Origin: Arthrobacter sp. 35W
GTDB taxonomy: Bacteria; Actinomycetota; Actinomycetes; Actinomycetales; Micrococcaceae
Assembly: GCF_000482545.1 (NCBI RefSeq)
Contig: NZ_KI519454.1
Location: forward strand, 1,896,954 to 1,960,953
Direction: 5' to 3'
Length of the DNA: 64,000 bases
Every line of letters begins with the position of its first letter. Within the stretch, counting starts at the first letter, position 1. This document shows, in pieces, positions 41,372 through 50,768 of this stretch. The translations under genes were made by a program, and so were the position numbers. The notes beneath the pieces are model-generated. The model saw nothing but the letters and a program-made list of their open reading frames with translations. It made no database searches and was not told the origin of the DNA.

Positions 41372-43131
41372 TACTTGCTCTCCTCAGTCTTGTCGTTGCC
41401 TGCCGTGTCAGCGGAGCCTGAGCCCCGGGTGCCGGCCATCTGTTCCTGCTTGGCGGCCAGGCGCCGCTCGGCGATGGTCTGGCGGCGTTCCGCCTCGGCT
41501 GCCGCGCCGGCGTTCTTGCCCTTGGCCACAGACGGGGCATCCTCGGGGGTGCGGATGCGTCCGGCACCGCGGTACAGCGGGACGGCGCCCAGACGCTTGG
41601 GGTCAAGTCCGGAGAACGTGTGGCCTTCACCGAAGAACTTGGTGCGGGCCAGCAGCTGCAGCGTCGGGTGGGTGAACATAAAGACCACGATGAGGTCGGC
41701 GATGGCTGTCAGACCCAGGGTGAAGGCGAAGCCGCGCACATTGCCCACGGCGACGAAGTAGAGCACGACGGCGGCCAGCAGGTTGACGGCCTTGGAGGCC
41801 AGAATGGTGCGCTTGGCACGCTTCCAGCCGTTCTCCACGGCAGCCACCAGGCTGCGCCCGTCGCGCAGCTCATCACGGATGCGTTCGAAGTAGACGATGA
41901 AGGAGTCCGCCGTCTGGCCGATGGCCACGATGATGCCGGCTACACCGGCCAGGGACAGGCGGTAGTTCTCGGTCCAGCCGAGGATCGCGATCGCCAGATA
42001 GGTCAGGCCACCTGCCACCACGAGGGACGCGATGGTGACAAAGCCCAGGGCGCGGTATTGGAAGAGCGAGTAGACGACCACGAGCAGCAGACCGATCAGA
42101 CCGGCCAGCAGGCCCATCTGCAGCTGCTGTCCACCCAGGGTGGCGGAGATCTGTTCTTCGCTCTGGATATCGAAGCTGATCGGCAGTGCACCGAACTTGA
42201 GCTTGTCGGCCAGCGACTTGGCGGAGGCCTCGGTGAAGTTGCCCGTGATGGAGGAGTTGCCATCGGTGATGACGGCCTGGGACCGCGGAGCGGAGATCAC
42301 CTGGTTGTCCAGCACAATCGCGAACTGGGACTTGGGGTTGTTCGGGTCGGTCACGTAGAAGCTGTGCAGGCGCTGGGTGACGTCGCGGAACTTGGTGGCA
42401 CCTTCGGCGTTGAAGCTCAGGTTGACCGACCACTGGTTGGTGGTGACGCCCTGGGCGCCCTGCTGGAGGCCGTAGGAGGCGTCCTTGATGTCCTTCCCGG
42501 GAACCTCAACGGGGCCAAGGATGTACTTGAAACCGGTGCCGGGCTCGCAGGCAACCATCGGCTTGGCCGGGTCGGCCTCGGTGGGTGCCTCAGTCACCGG
42601 CGGCACACAGCTGGTGGCTTCAAAGGTGCGGTACAGCGCGGCGTCGATCCAGTTGTCATCGCTGGCATTGGCCGGGGCAGCCGTCGGAACGGGCAGCTGG
42701 GCTTCGGGGACCTGGCTCTCGGTCGGCACGGAGGGGCCGTTGCCGACCTGGATCACCGGGCGGAACACCATGTTGGCCGAGGCCTTGATAAGCTCGCGGG
42801 TCTCTGCCGTGGGCTTGCCCGGCATCGAGACGATCACATTGCGGCCACCCTGGGTGGTGATCTCGGCCTCGGAGACACCGGATCCGTCCACGCGCTGGCG
42901 GATGATGGCGACAGCCTGGTTCAGCTGCTCCTCCGTGATCGCGGCGCCACCTTCAACCTTTGGCGCCAGAATCATCTGGGTTCCACCCTCAAGGTCCAAG
43001 GCAAGCTTGGGCGCCCAGCTGGCAGCGCCGGAAATCACGCCACCACCCAGCAGGAGTGTGCAGGCAATCAAGAGTGCACCGAGCCACAGCAGTGTCCTGC
43101 GGGCTGAGGTGGTCGGACCAGTACGTGCCAT
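41371..43131 (-). CDS. secD: Protein translocase subunit SecD
   Basis: Six-helix membrane protein with a large outer loop between helices 1 and 2: LDLEGGTQMIL near the start, VDGSGVSEAEITTQGGRNVIVSMPG in the P1 region, and GNFTEASAKSLADKLKFGALP before helix 2. VAGIIVAIGQTADSFIVYFERIRDELRDG is the membrane signature. The outer domain has a Pro/Ala-rich insertion. The C-terminal tail is basic and Ala/Arg-rich. ATG 43131 with AAGGA 7 nt upstream is preferred to TTG 43134; 586 residues. Confidence 0.96.
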   Translation of the reverse strand: MARTGPTTSARRTLLWLGALLIACTLLLGGGVISGAASWAPKLALDLEGGTQMILAPKVEGGAAITEEQLNQAVAIIRQRVDGSGVSEAEITTQGGRNVIVSMPGKPTAETRELIKASANMVFRPVIQVGNGPSVPTESQVPEAQLPVPTAAPANASDDNWIDAALYRTFEATSCVPPVTEAPTEADPAKPMVACEPGTGFKYILGPVEVPGKDIKDASYGLQQGAQGVTTNQWSVNLSFNAEGATKFRDVTQRLHSFYVTDPNNPKSQFAIVLDNQVISAPRSQAVITDGNSSITGNFTEASAKSLADKLKFGALPISFDIQSEEQISATLGGQQLQMGLLAGLIGLLLVVVYSLFQYRALGFVTIASLVVAGGLTYLAIAILGWTENYRLSLAGVAGIIVAIGQTADSFIVYFERIRDELRDGRSLVAAVENGWKRAKRTILASKAVNLLAAVVLYFVAVGNVRGFAFTLGLTAIADLIVVFMFTHPTLQLLARTKFFGEGHTFSGLDPKRLGAVPLYRGAGRIRTPEDAPSVAKGKNAGAAAEAERRQTIAERRLAAKQEQMAGTRGSGSADTAGNDKTEESK

Positions 43132-43249
43132 CAAGGGATCCTTCTATTTGTCACAGGCAGTGGACGCGGCAGTGCCGCCCCCGTCTTGCGACGGAAGCGG
43201 CCTGCCCGAGCTGACATGCGCAGCGGAGCCTGGTGGCCCCACCCGGGCG

Positions 43250-43687
43250 CTAGTTGTCTTTGTTGTTGTCTTTGTTCAGCGAAATGGGCTCATCCGCAGC
43301 CTCAACGGCAGGGGCGCTGGGCTCCTCGGCCGTCAGGGAGGAAGCGTCATCCGGAACCACTGCTGCGGCATCTTCGGGCAGCGTGATCTTCGCGATGGTC
43401 TGGCGGTGCACGGTGGCGTGGCTGCCGGGGGCCAGCTCGACGACAACCTTGTTGTTCTCCTCGTCCACGGAGACAACCGTGCCGAAGAGGCCGAAGTTGG
43501 TCATGATCTCAACGCCGGGGGCCATCTTGGCCTGCTGCTCCGCCTGGGCGGCCTTGGCCTTCTTCTGCTTGCGGAACATCATGAAAATGACGACGGCAAA
43601 GATCGCGAAGAGGATCAGCGTCATCGGGTCAAAGCCAGGCGCAGCAGTTGCGGGGGCCGTCTCGGCTGACAGGATGCTATTGAACAC
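43250..43687 (-). CDS. yajC: Preprotein translocase subunit YajC
   Basis: 145 residues: a single membrane helix (LILFAIFAVVIFMMF, near 23-38) followed by the conserved KKAKAAQAEQQAKMAPGVEIMTNFGLFGTVVSVD split over the YajC domain, and an acidic Ala/Glu-rich tail ending in NKDNNKDN. Accessory to SecDF. The GTG at 43687 has CGGAA 7 nt upstream; the open frame to 43732 would add 15 residues without YajC similarity. Starts the yajC-secD-secF unit, 115 nt before secD. Confidence 0.93.
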   Translation of the reverse strand: MFNSILSAETAPATAAPGFDPMTLILFAIFAVVIFMMFRKQKKAKAAQAEQQAKMAPGVEIMTNFGLFGTVVSVDEENNKVVVELAPGSHATVHRQTIAKITLPEDAAAVVPDDASSLTAEEPSAPAVEAADEPISLNKDNNKDN

Positions 43688-43813
43688 AGCGTAGTTCCGT
43701 TCATATACGTCTAGATTGAATGTCCGATGCACTTAACGTGCCGGACGTCATACAAGTCTATGCGGTTTAGCTGGGAGCATCATGATATTTCGGCGTGAAG
43801 CTTAAGAATGGGA

Positions 43814-44926
43814 CTATTCGAATTCAGAATCATCTGATGTTTGACCCAGCGCGGCGGCCGCCGTGTTCTCCGGCATGCGGAGCCCGAGATGCTCCCAGGC
43901 CGAGGCCATGGCAATGCGCCCCCGCGGCGTACGCCCCAGCAGGCCCTCACGGACCAGGAACGGCTCGGCAACGGTTTCCACCGTCTCCGGCTCCTCGCCC
44001 ACGGCAATGGCCAGCGTCGACAGCCCCACCGGACCGCCGTTGAACTTAAGCACCAGGCTCTCCAGCACCGCACGGTCCAACCGGTCCAGCCCGCGGGCAT
44101 CCACCTCGTACATATCCAGCGCCGCTCCCGCGGTGCGGGCGTCGATGCTGTCCACGGCATGGACGAGCGCCCAGTCCCGCACACGGCGCAGCAGCCGGTT
44201 GGCGATGCGGGGGGTCCCCCGGGAACGGCCGGCAATCTCGGAGAATCCGGCACTGGTCAATTTCAAATCCAGCAGGCCGGCGGAGCGGCGGAGCACCAGC
44301 TCCAACTCGGCCACCGAATAAAACTCCAAGTGGCCGGTGAACCCGAAGCGGTCACGCAGCGGGCCGGGCAGCAGACCGGCGCGGGTGGTGGCCCCCACCA
44401 GGGTGAAGGGCGGCAATTCCAAGGGAATGGCCGTGGCTCCGGCACCCTTGCCGACGATGATGTCCACTCGGAAGTCTTCCATGGCCATATAGAGCATTTC
44501 CTCGGCCGGGCGGGACATCCGATGGATTTCATCCAAAAACAACACTTCGCCCTCGGACAGGGAGGACAGAATTGCCGCCAGGTCTCCGGCGTGTTGAATG
44601 GCGGGGCCGGAGCTGATGCGCAGCGGCGCATTCATTTCCGCGGCAATGATCATCGCCAAAGTAGTCTTGCCCAGGCCCGGCGGGCCTGACATGAGCACGT
44701 GGTCCGCCGTGCGCCCACGCATCCGCGAGGCCTCCAGGACCAGGGAGAGCTGGCGGCGCACGCGGGCCTGGCCGACAAAATCGTCGAGGTTCTTGGGCCG
44801 GAGAGCTGCCTCCATGGCCCGCTCCTCGGGCTCGGTGGCGGCCGAGACCAAGGCTGCACCCTCCATCGCTGCCAGCTGGCCGGGCAGCAGGGATCCGCCG
44901 TCGCCGGCCATCCGCCGCTCAGACAC
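43814..44926 (-). CDS. ruvB: Holliday junction branch migration helicase RuvB
   Basis: AAA+ motor of the RuvAB complex. Walker [17 protein letters not shown] near residue 85, Walker [18 protein letters not shown], sensor 1 [18 protein letters not shown], and the C-terminal winged helix ending [17 protein letters not shown]. 370 residues with a ~35-residue N-terminal extension ([15 protein letters not shown]) not in the core. It overlaps ruvA by 8 nt. Confidence 0.97.
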   Translation of the reverse strand: MSERRMAGDGGSLLPGQLAAMEGAALVSAATEPEERAMEAALRPKNLDDFVGQARVRRQLSLVLEASRMRGRTADHVLMSGPPGLGKTTLAMIIAAEMNAPLRISSGPAIQHAGDLAAILSSLSEGEVLFLDEIHRMSRPAEEMLYMAMEDFRVDIIVGKGAGATAIPLELPPFTLVGATTRAGLLPGPLRDRFGFTGHLEFYSVAELELVLRRSAGLLDLKLTSAGFSEIAGRSRGTPRIANRLLRRVRDWALVHAVDSIDARTAGAALDMYEVDARGLDRLDRAVLESLVLKFNGGPVGLSTLAIAVGEEPETVETVAEPFLVREGLLGRTPRGRIAMASAWEHLGLRMPENTAAAALGQTSDDSEFE

Positions 44927-45557
44927 GGGATGCCGCCCGGGTGCCGGTGCGGGCGCCGTCGGAGCCCAGCCACCTCAGGGTGGCGCGCAGGATCTGGGCG
45001 ACATTGCCGCCGGCCACCAGCTCGGGCTCGTCCGCCGTCGCCTTGTCGATGCTGGCCGAAGCATCCTTTTCGTTCCAGCCCAGGCTGGTCATGGCCGCGA
45101 TGACCTGCGGCTTCCATTCGGCGGTGGCCGCGGGGGCGGGCCCGGCAGGGATGCCGGTGGGGACCAGTTTGCCCTTGAGTTCAAGCACGATCCGTCCGGC
45201 CACCTTGGGGCCAATGCCGGGAACCTTGGTGAAGACCTTGCCGTCACCGGTTTCTACGCCGATCCGGATGGCCTCGGGGTCAAGGACGGCCAGCACGGCC
45301 AGGGCCAGGCGGGGGCCGATGCCGCTGACGCTCAGCAGCGTGTCGAAGACCTCGCGCTCGTGGACATCGGCAAAACCGAAGAGCGTCATGGAGTCCTCGC
45401 GGACAATCATGGTGGTGGTGATGACCGCCTCCTGGCCCAGCCGGAGAGTGCCGAGGGTCTTGGGCGTGGCGTGCACCAGCATGCCCATGCCGTTGACGTC
45501 GATCACGGCCTGCGACAGGGAAAGGTGGGCCACCGGGCCGCGTACAAAGCTGATCAT
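44919..45557 (-). CDS. ruvA: Holliday junction branch migration complex subunit RuvA
   Basis: Tetrameric junction-binding protein that targets RuvB. The OB domain starts [19 protein letters not shown]; two helix-hairpin-helix elements are [21 protein letters not shown] and [20 protein letters not shown]; the C-terminal domain III ([20 protein letters not shown]) contacts RuvB. ATG 45557 matches the family start; the open frame to 45614 is extra. 212 residues. It follows ruvC by 137 nt. Confidence 0.97.
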   Translation of the reverse strand: MISFVRGPVAHLSLSQAVIDVNGMGMLVHATPKTLGTLRLGQEAVITTTMIVREDSMTLFGFADVHEREVFDTLLSVSGIGPRLALAVLAVLDPEAIRIGVETGDGKVFTKVPGIGPKVAGRIVLELKGKLVPTGIPAGPAPAATAEWKPQVIAAMTSLGWNEKDASASIDKATADEPELVAGGNVAQILRATLRWLGSDGARTGTRAASRV

Positions 45558-45694
45558 GATCTGGTTTCTCCCTGCGTGCCTGCTCCGTCCGGACTGGGTG
45601 TCGTGCGCATCCACCAGGGTTGCGCATCCAGAAATCCGAACATATCTACGAATAGATTAGACCCAAATGCGGTTCCATCGGCAGCTGCCACGCT

Positions 45695-46279
45695 TTAGCG
45701 CCAGCTTTGACCCGACTTTTCCTTGTTCTTCTTTGCCTTCGCCTCGGCGTCGCGCCAGAGCTGCTGGGCCGCCGTCGAGCCTTCGGAGGAGGAAACCTGG
45801 GAGCCGGGGCCGCTGCGCCAGGCGTGGGCAATGGCCAGGGCCAGGGCATCGGCGGCATCGGCCGGCTTGGGCGGGGCCGAGAGGCGCAGGATCTTGGTGA
45901 CCATGGTCGTCACGGCCGCCTTGTCCGCCCGGCCGCTGCCCGTCACGGCGGCCTTGACCTCAGACGGCGTGTGGAGGGACACGGGGATCTTGCGGCGGGC
46001 GGCGGCGGCGATGACGATGCCGGACACCTGCGCCACGCCCATGACCGTGCTCAGGTTGGTCTGCGCGAAAACGCGCTCAATCGCCAGGACATCGGGGGTC
46101 CAGGCGTCCAGCCACTGGTCGATGGCATCGGCAATGACCAGCAGCCGGGCGTCAAGGGACATCTCATGTGAACTGCCCACCACCCCGACGGCCACCAGGG
46201 TGGCCGTCCGGTTGGGGGCAACGTCCACCACGCCCAGACCGCAGCGGGTCAGGCCGGGGTCGACACCGAGAACACGCAG
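45695..46279 (-). CDS. ruvC: Holliday junction endonuclease RuvC, apparent CTG start
   Basis: Resolves Holliday junctions. The frame upstream of the first ATG/GTG/TTG (GTG 46231) still encodes the essential N-terminus [14 protein letters not shown], with Asp7; the other acidic residues are Glu68 (AIERVF), Asp141 and Asp144 ([10 protein letters not shown]). A start at 46231 would delete Asp7. The codon at the family's Met1 position is CTG (46279-46277), with GAGG 7 nt upstream, 2 nt after the yebC stop. An ATT one codon before is a less well spaced alternative. 194 residues including a basic C-terminal tail. Confidence 0.9.
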   Translation of the reverse strand: MRVLGVDPGLTRCGLGVVDVAPNRTATLVAVGVVGSSHEMSLDARLLVIADAIDQWLDAWTPDVLAIERVFAQTNLSTVMGVAQVSGIVIAAAARRKIPVSLHTPSEVKAAVTGSGRADKAAVTTMVTKILRLSAPPKPADAADALALAIAHAWRSGPGSQVSSSEGSTAAQQLWRDAEAKAKKNKEKSGQSWR

Positions 46280-46281
46280 AA

Positions 46282-47037
46282 TTAGTCCTCTTCCAGCTGG
46301 GCCAGGACCTCGGCGCTCATATCGGCGTTGGAGTAGATGTTCTGGACGTCGTCCAGATCCTCCAGCGCGTCGTAGAGCTTCATGAACTTCCGGGCGTTGT
46401 CGACGTCGAGCTCCACCTGCATGGACGGTACAAAACCGGCCTCATCGGTGTCGTACTCGATGCCGGCCTCGGCCAGGGCGGCGCGGATGGCGGGGAGGTC
46501 CTGCGGCTCGGAGTGGATCTCGAAGGTTTCGCCCTCGTCCTTGACCTCTTCGGCGCCGGCGTCCAGCACTGCCATCAGCAGATCGTCCTCGGTGAGGCCG
46601 CTCTTGGGCAGCGTGACGATGCCCTTGCGGGTGAACATGTACGCCACGGAACCGGGATCACCCATGTTGCCGCCGTTGCGGCCCACGGCGAGGCGGACCT
46701 CGGAGGCGGCGCGGTTCTTGTTGTCCGTCAGACATTCAATGAGGATGGCGGTGCCCTGGGGTCCGTAGCCCTCGTACATGATGGTCTGGTAGTCGACGGC
46801 CTCGCCGAGCTGGCCGGAGCCGCGCTTGATGGCGCGGTCGATGTTGTCGCTGGGCACCGAGGTCTTCTTGGCCTTGGAGACGGCCAGTTCCAGCGCCGGG
46901 TTTCCGACGATGTCCGGTCCGCCGATGCGGGCGGCAACTTCAATGTTCTTGATCAGCTTGGCGAAGGACTTGGCACGACGGCCGTCGATGATGGCCTTCT
47001 TGTGCTTGGTTGTAGCCCATTTGGAGTGGCCTGACAT
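46282..47037 (-). CDS. yebC: YebC/PmpR-family protein
   Basis: 251 residues with the TACO1/YebC signature: [20 protein letters not shown] at the N-terminus, [24 protein letters not shown], and [22 protein letters not shown]. Members act as translation factors for proline stretches or as DNA-binding regulators; which applies here cannot be seen. It starts 2 nt after pdxT and ends 2 nt before ruvC, the common pdxT-yebC-ruvC order. Confidence 0.96.
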   Translation of the reverse strand: MSGHSKWATTKHKKAIIDGRRAKSFAKLIKNIEVAARIGGPDIVGNPALELAVSKAKKTSVPSDNIDRAIKRGSGQLGEAVDYQTIMYEGYGPQGTAILIECLTDNKNRAASEVRLAVGRNGGNMGDPGSVAYMFTRKGIVTLPKSGLTEDDLLMAVLDAGAEEVKDEGETFEIHSEPQDLPAIRAALAEAGIEYDTDEAGFVPSMQVELDVDNARKFMKLYDALEDLDDVQNIYSNADMSAEVLAQLEED

Positions 47038-47039
47038 GG

Positions 47040-47783
47040 TTACGCTTCCCCTCTAATCATTCGAATAAACAGTTCGTGGATGCGGCGCTCCCCCGTCACT
47101 TCCGGGTGGAAGGAGGTGGCAAGCAGATGCTGCGAACGCACAGCCACCGCACGGACATCTGGTCCAATTCTATCCGCCCCCGCACCCGCGGCCCCTGGAA
47201 GGGCGGCAGGATCATGGCCGGCATCATGGGCCGTGGCCGGCAGGTGCACGGAGGCCAGCACCTGGACGGACTCCCCCACACGCTCCACCCAGGGCGCCCG
47301 GATGAAGACGGCGTGGACGGGAGTTTCCTGCTCGCCGGGGGCGGCCAAGCCGGTGAAGGAGAGGTTCGTCTCAAAGGAATCGCGCTGCCGGCCGAAGGCG
47401 TTGCGGCGGACCGTGATGTCCAGGCCGCCGAGGGTCTGCTGGGCGTTTCCGGCCAGATCCCGGGCGGGATCGGCAATCTCATTGGCCAGCAGGATCATCC
47501 CGGCACAGCTGCCGTAGACCGGCAGCCCTGAGGCGATGCGTTCCTTGAGCGGCTCGGCCAGCTCGAAGATGCGCGTCAGCTTGTCAATGGTGGTGGACTC
47601 GCCGCCGGGCAGGATCAAACCGTCGACGGCGGCCAGCTCGCTGGGGCGCCGGACGCTGATGGCGCGGGCTCCGCTGGCCTCGATGGCCCGGGCGTGTTCG
47701 CGGACATCGCCCTGCAGGGCGAGGATGCCCACCAGGGGCTGGGCAGAAGTGCCCGTGGACGTGGGGCTTATGTGATTGGTCAC
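47040..47783 (-). CDS. pdxT: Pyridoxal 5'-phosphate synthase glutaminase subunit
   Basis: Releases ammonia from glutamine for PdxS, which builds pyridoxal phosphate. Class I-like amidotransferase: [13 protein letters not shown] at the start, [14 protein letters not shown], the nucleophilic Cys in [11 protein letters not shown], and His/Glu in [16 protein letters not shown]. 247 residues, longer than the ~200 norm because of an insertion around [21 protein letters not shown]. The start is probably GTG 47783, with TATGAT 6 nt upstream and no RBS. The usual neighbour pdxS is not adjacent; asnB diverges instead. Confidence 0.92.
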   Translation of the reverse strand: MTNHISPTSTGTSAQPLVGILALQGDVREHARAIEASGARAISVRRPSELAAVDGLILPGGESTTIDKLTRIFELAEPLKERIASGLPVYGSCAGMILLANEIADPARDLAGNAQQTLGGLDITVRRNAFGRQRDSFETNLSFTGLAAPGEQETPVHAVFIRAPWVERVGESVQVLASVHLPATAHDAGHDPAALPGAAGAGADRIGPDVRAVAVRSQHLLATSFHPEVTGERRIHELFIRMIRGEA

Positions 47784-47795
47784 CAAAACATCATA
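47784..47795 (-). promoter_or_regulatory. Putative leaderless promoter of pdxT
   Basis: TATGAT at 47790-47795 (minus strand) followed by 6 nt and the GTG start. No -35 consensus upstream; the rest of the 169-nt gap to asnB is extremely GC-rich. Confidence 0.35.
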
Positions 47796-47952
47796 GTGGC
47801 CGCCTGCTCCGCCACCGCCCGGGCGGGGCGGGCGCCCACGCCCACAGCGCCGTCGGCCTCCCCCTGCGCCGGGGTGCCGGTGCCCGACGGCCGCCCGGCC
47901 AGCAAGTAGCATTGACCGAGGACTGACGAACTACAGATGAGGAACGTACAGT

Positions 47953-50637
47953 ATGTGCGGAATCGCCGGATACTACGGTTACGGGGCAGACGAAAGTCTT
48001 CTCAAAGAGATGAATGCGTGCATTGTGCACCGCGGCCCCGACGGCGAGGGTATCTACACCGATGGCAATGTGGGCCTGGCCCACCGCCGTCTGTCCATCA
48101 TCGACGTCGCCCACGGCCAGGAGCCGATGTACAGCGCCGACGGCCAGACCGTGCTGATCTACAACGGCGAGGTCTACAACTACCTGGACCTGCGCGCCGA
48201 GCTCGAAGCCCTGGGCCGCACCTTCAGCACCGTCTCGGACACCGAAGTGGTGCTGCAGTCCTACGAGGAGTGGGGCGACGCAGCCTTCGACCGCTTCAAC
48301 GGCATGTTTGGCTTCGCCATCCATGACAAGAAGAACAGCCGCCTGGTGCTGGCCCGCGACCACTTCGGCATCAAGCCGCTGTACTACGCGAGCACCGGCA
48401 CCGCCGCCGAGCCCAAGCTGCTCTTCGGCTCGGAGATCAAGCCGCTGCTGGCCGCCGGCAAGCTGGAGAAGAAGGTCAACGAGCGGATCCTGTACCGCTA
48501 CCTCCAGTTCCGCATCCACGACGAGGAGGCCCAGACCTTCTTCGAGGGCATCCACAAGCTGATGCCCGGCGAGAAGCTGGTGCTCAGCACCGTGGACAAC
48601 GCCGACGGCCCGGCCGGCACCATCACCATCAGCCCCTTCACCCGCCTGAAGGAAGAGCTGGCCGAGCTGGCCAAGATCGAAACGCCCTACAGCCAGGCCG
48701 TCATCGATGAATACCGCGAACGCTTCACCGAGGGTGTGCGCCTGCGCCTGCAGTCCGAGGTCCCCGTGGGCACCGCGCTGTCCGGCGGACTGGACTCCTC
48801 CGCCGTCGTCGCCACCATCAACAAGCTGATGCAGGAAAAGGCCGCTGCCACGGACTCCCTGGGTGCCACCCAGCAGACGTTCTCCGCGATCTTCCCCAAC
48901 TCCATCAACGATGAAGAGAAGTACGCCGACGCCGTGCTGGCCCGCTGCGAGGGCAACGTCACCAGCCACAAGATCCTGCCCAAGGCCGACGAGTTCGCCG
49001 TCGACCTGGAGGACTTCGTCCGCACCATGGAGGAGCCCATCATCTCCTCCGGCCCCTACGCCCAGTACCGAGTGATGCAGGAGGCCTCCAAGCACGTCAC
49101 GGTGCTGCTGGACGGCCAGGGCGCCGACGAAATGATGGCCGGGTACATCCCGTACTACTTCGCCTACCTGCGCCAGCTGAAGAAGAACGGCCAGAACGCC
49201 AAGCTGGCCAAGGAGCTTGCCTCCAGTGCGGACATCCTGTTCCGCCTGGGCCGCTTCCGCCTGCAGAGCATGCTGACCATCAAGAAGGATGTCAGCATCT
49301 CCCCGCTGCTGAACAAGACCTTCACCGCGCGCTTCAAGGGCGAGAAGTTCTCCAACATCCCGGACAACCTCAAGCTGCGCCTGATCGACGACCTGTTTCA
49401 CAAGTCCCTGCCGGCCGTGCTGCGCTACGAGGACAAGAACACCATGCGCTTCTCCCTGGAGGGCCGCGTGCCGTTCCTGGACAAGGAAGTGGTCAAGTTC
49501 CTCTTCAGCCTCTCCGATGAGTCCATCATCAAGGGCGGCTGGAACAAGCGGATTCTGCGCGACGCCACCCGCGGCCTGCTGCCGGAGATGATCTCCAACC
49601 GCCGCAACAAGATCGGCTTCACCACGCCCGAGGCCGAGTGGTTCACGCTGATGAAGGAAAAGATCTACGAGATCTTCCTGTCCTCCTCCTTCGAGAACCG
49701 CCCGTACTGGAACCAGGACGCCATCATCTACGCCTTTGAGGAATACCTCAACGGCAAGAGCTCCGGCTCCACCATGGTCTTCTGGCGCCTGCTGAACACC
49801 GAGCTGTGGCTGCGCGAATTCTTCGACGAGCCGCCGGTCTTGGCTGGCATCGAGGGCAAGAGCGACTACATCCCCAATGCGGACAAGAACCTGGACATCA
49901 CCGTCCCGGCCGACGGCGGCACCTACCGCCGCTACCCGCTGCGCACGGAGGTCTTCTACAAGGAGACGGACTTCGACCCCGCCGTGATGACCTATGTGAA
50001 GCGCTTCTTCGAGGGCCTGCCCGACGCCGGAGCCGAGCACAAGGGCGCCACGGCCGACACCCCGTGGTACCTGTTCGTCTCGGAGAAGATCGTGGCCATG
50101 ACCCAGGGCCGGTCCATTCCGGTCTGGGACATCAAGGTGACCAACGCCGCGCGCTTCTTCTCCAAGTTCGTCACCCGCAACCCGGGCGGCATCGGCCTGG
50201 CCAGCCCCTGGTCCATGCAGCTGGCCATCGACGAGGTGGGCCTGCCCCGCATCGCCTATGCCTCCGCCCGCAGCGTGGTCGGCAAGCTCCAGGGCAAGTC
50301 CGGCGTGTTCTACGAAGTGGTGGGCCACAACATCAACGCGATCGACGGCGCCGCCGGCTACCAGGTGGGCACCTCCACCCACTCGGTGAAGTACGCTCCG
50401 CTGGATCCCGACGGCGTGGCCGCCCGCCTGAGCGCCCTGGTGCGCCAGCACGTTCCGGCCGAGTACGCCGCAACGTTCGCCGGCACGGCCATCATGGACG
50501 CCAACGACCTCGGCGTGGTGGCCCTGGGCCACGACACCCCCCTGTCCAAGCCGGTGCTGGAAGGGATCTTCAAGGACAACCCGCAGGGCCAGACCACCGA
50601 GACGACGCCCATGTCGCTGGTGTTCACCCAGAAGTAG
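47953..50637 (+). CDS. Asparagine synthase fused to a CofE/F420-0:glutamate-ligase-like domain
   Basis: 894 residues in one frame. Residues 1-~200 are a class II glutaminase with Cys2 (MCGIAGYYG), HRGPDGEG and YNGEVYNY. About 240-625 is the asparagine synthetase ATP-pyrophosphatase with SGGLDSSAV at 277-285, GQGADEMMAGY and RVPFLDKEVV. AsnB usually ends near there. Here a ~20-residue linker leads to ~240 more residues with features of the CofE-like amide ligase family: YPLRTEVF (661-668), FVSEKIVAMTQGRSI (708-722), FVTRNPGGIGLASPWSMQL (739-757), EVGLPRIAYAS and DANDLGVVALGH (849-860). Made with a good RBS (GAGG). Base composition is even across both parts. The first half should make asparagine from aspartate; the added activity and substrate are unknown. 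Confidence 0.88.
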   Translation: MCGIAGYYGYGADESLLKEMNACIVHRGPDGEGIYTDGNVGLAHRRLSIIDVAHGQEPMYSADGQTVLIYNGEVYNYLDLRAELEALGRTFSTVSDTEVVLQSYEEWGDAAFDRFNGMFGFAIHDKKNSRLVLARDHFGIKPLYYASTGTAAEPKLLFGSEIKPLLAAGKLEKKVNERILYRYLQFRIHDEEAQTFFEGIHKLMPGEKLVLSTVDNADGPAGTITISPFTRLKEELAELAKIETPYSQAVIDEYRERFTEGVRLRLQSEVPVGTALSGGLDSSAVVATINKLMQEKAAATDSLGATQQTFSAIFPNSINDEEKYADAVLARCEGNVTSHKILPKADEFAVDLEDFVRTMEEPIISSGPYAQYRVMQEASKHVTVLLDGQGADEMMAGYIPYYFAYLRQLKKNGQNAKLAKELASSADILFRLGRFRLQSMLTIKKDVSISPLLNKTFTARFKGEKFSNIPDNLKLRLIDDLFHKSLPAVLRYEDKNTMRFSLEGRVPFLDKEVVKFLFSLSDESIIKGGWNKRILRDATRGLLPEMISNRRNKIGFTTPEAEWFTLMKEKIYEIFLSSSFENRPYWNQDAIIYAFEEYLNGKSSGSTMVFWRLLNTELWLREFFDEPPVLAGIEGKSDYIPNADKNLDITVPADGGTYRRYPLRTEVFYKETDFDPAVMTYVKRFFEGLPDAGAEHKGATADTPWYLFVSEKIVAMTQGRSIPVWDIKVTNAARFFSKFVTRNPGGIGLASPWSMQLAIDEVGLPRIAYASARSVVGKLQGKSGVFYEVVGHNINAIDGAAGYQVGTSTHSVKYAPLDPDGVAARLSALVRQHVPAEYAATFAGTAIMDANDLGVVALGHDTPLSKPVLEGIFKDNPQGQTTETTPMSLVFTQK

Positions 50638-50675
50638 CAGCGCTCCGCGGTTAGTGCGGCGGACCTTGCAGAAAC

Positions 50676-50738
50676 GAAGACGATTGCCGCCGGGGAACAT
50701 GTTCACGCATGTTCCCCGGCGGCAATCGTCTTCTTTTG
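50676..50738. repeat. Palindromic repeat family B, copy 1; terminator of asnB
   Basis: Perfect 26-bp inverted repeat (50676-50701 / 50708-50733), 6-nt loop TTCACG, followed on the plus strand by TTTTG. The arms contain ATTGCCGCC and GGAACATG, shared with the element at 54336-54393. It lies between convergent asnB and the PaiB-like gene and should terminate asnB. Confidence 0.85.
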
Positions 50739-50768
50739 TGGTGCATGCCTAGTCCGCGCCGGTGCCTC

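Noticed and set aside
45615-45694. A small gene between ruvC and ruvA
   Set aside because: The gap of 137 nt shows no frame with a start and RBS beyond the ruvA extension.
47791-50706. Minus-strand open frame of 971 codons over asnB
   Set aside because: Antisense shadow of asnB. Its start lies in palindromic repeat B and it has no recognisable domain.
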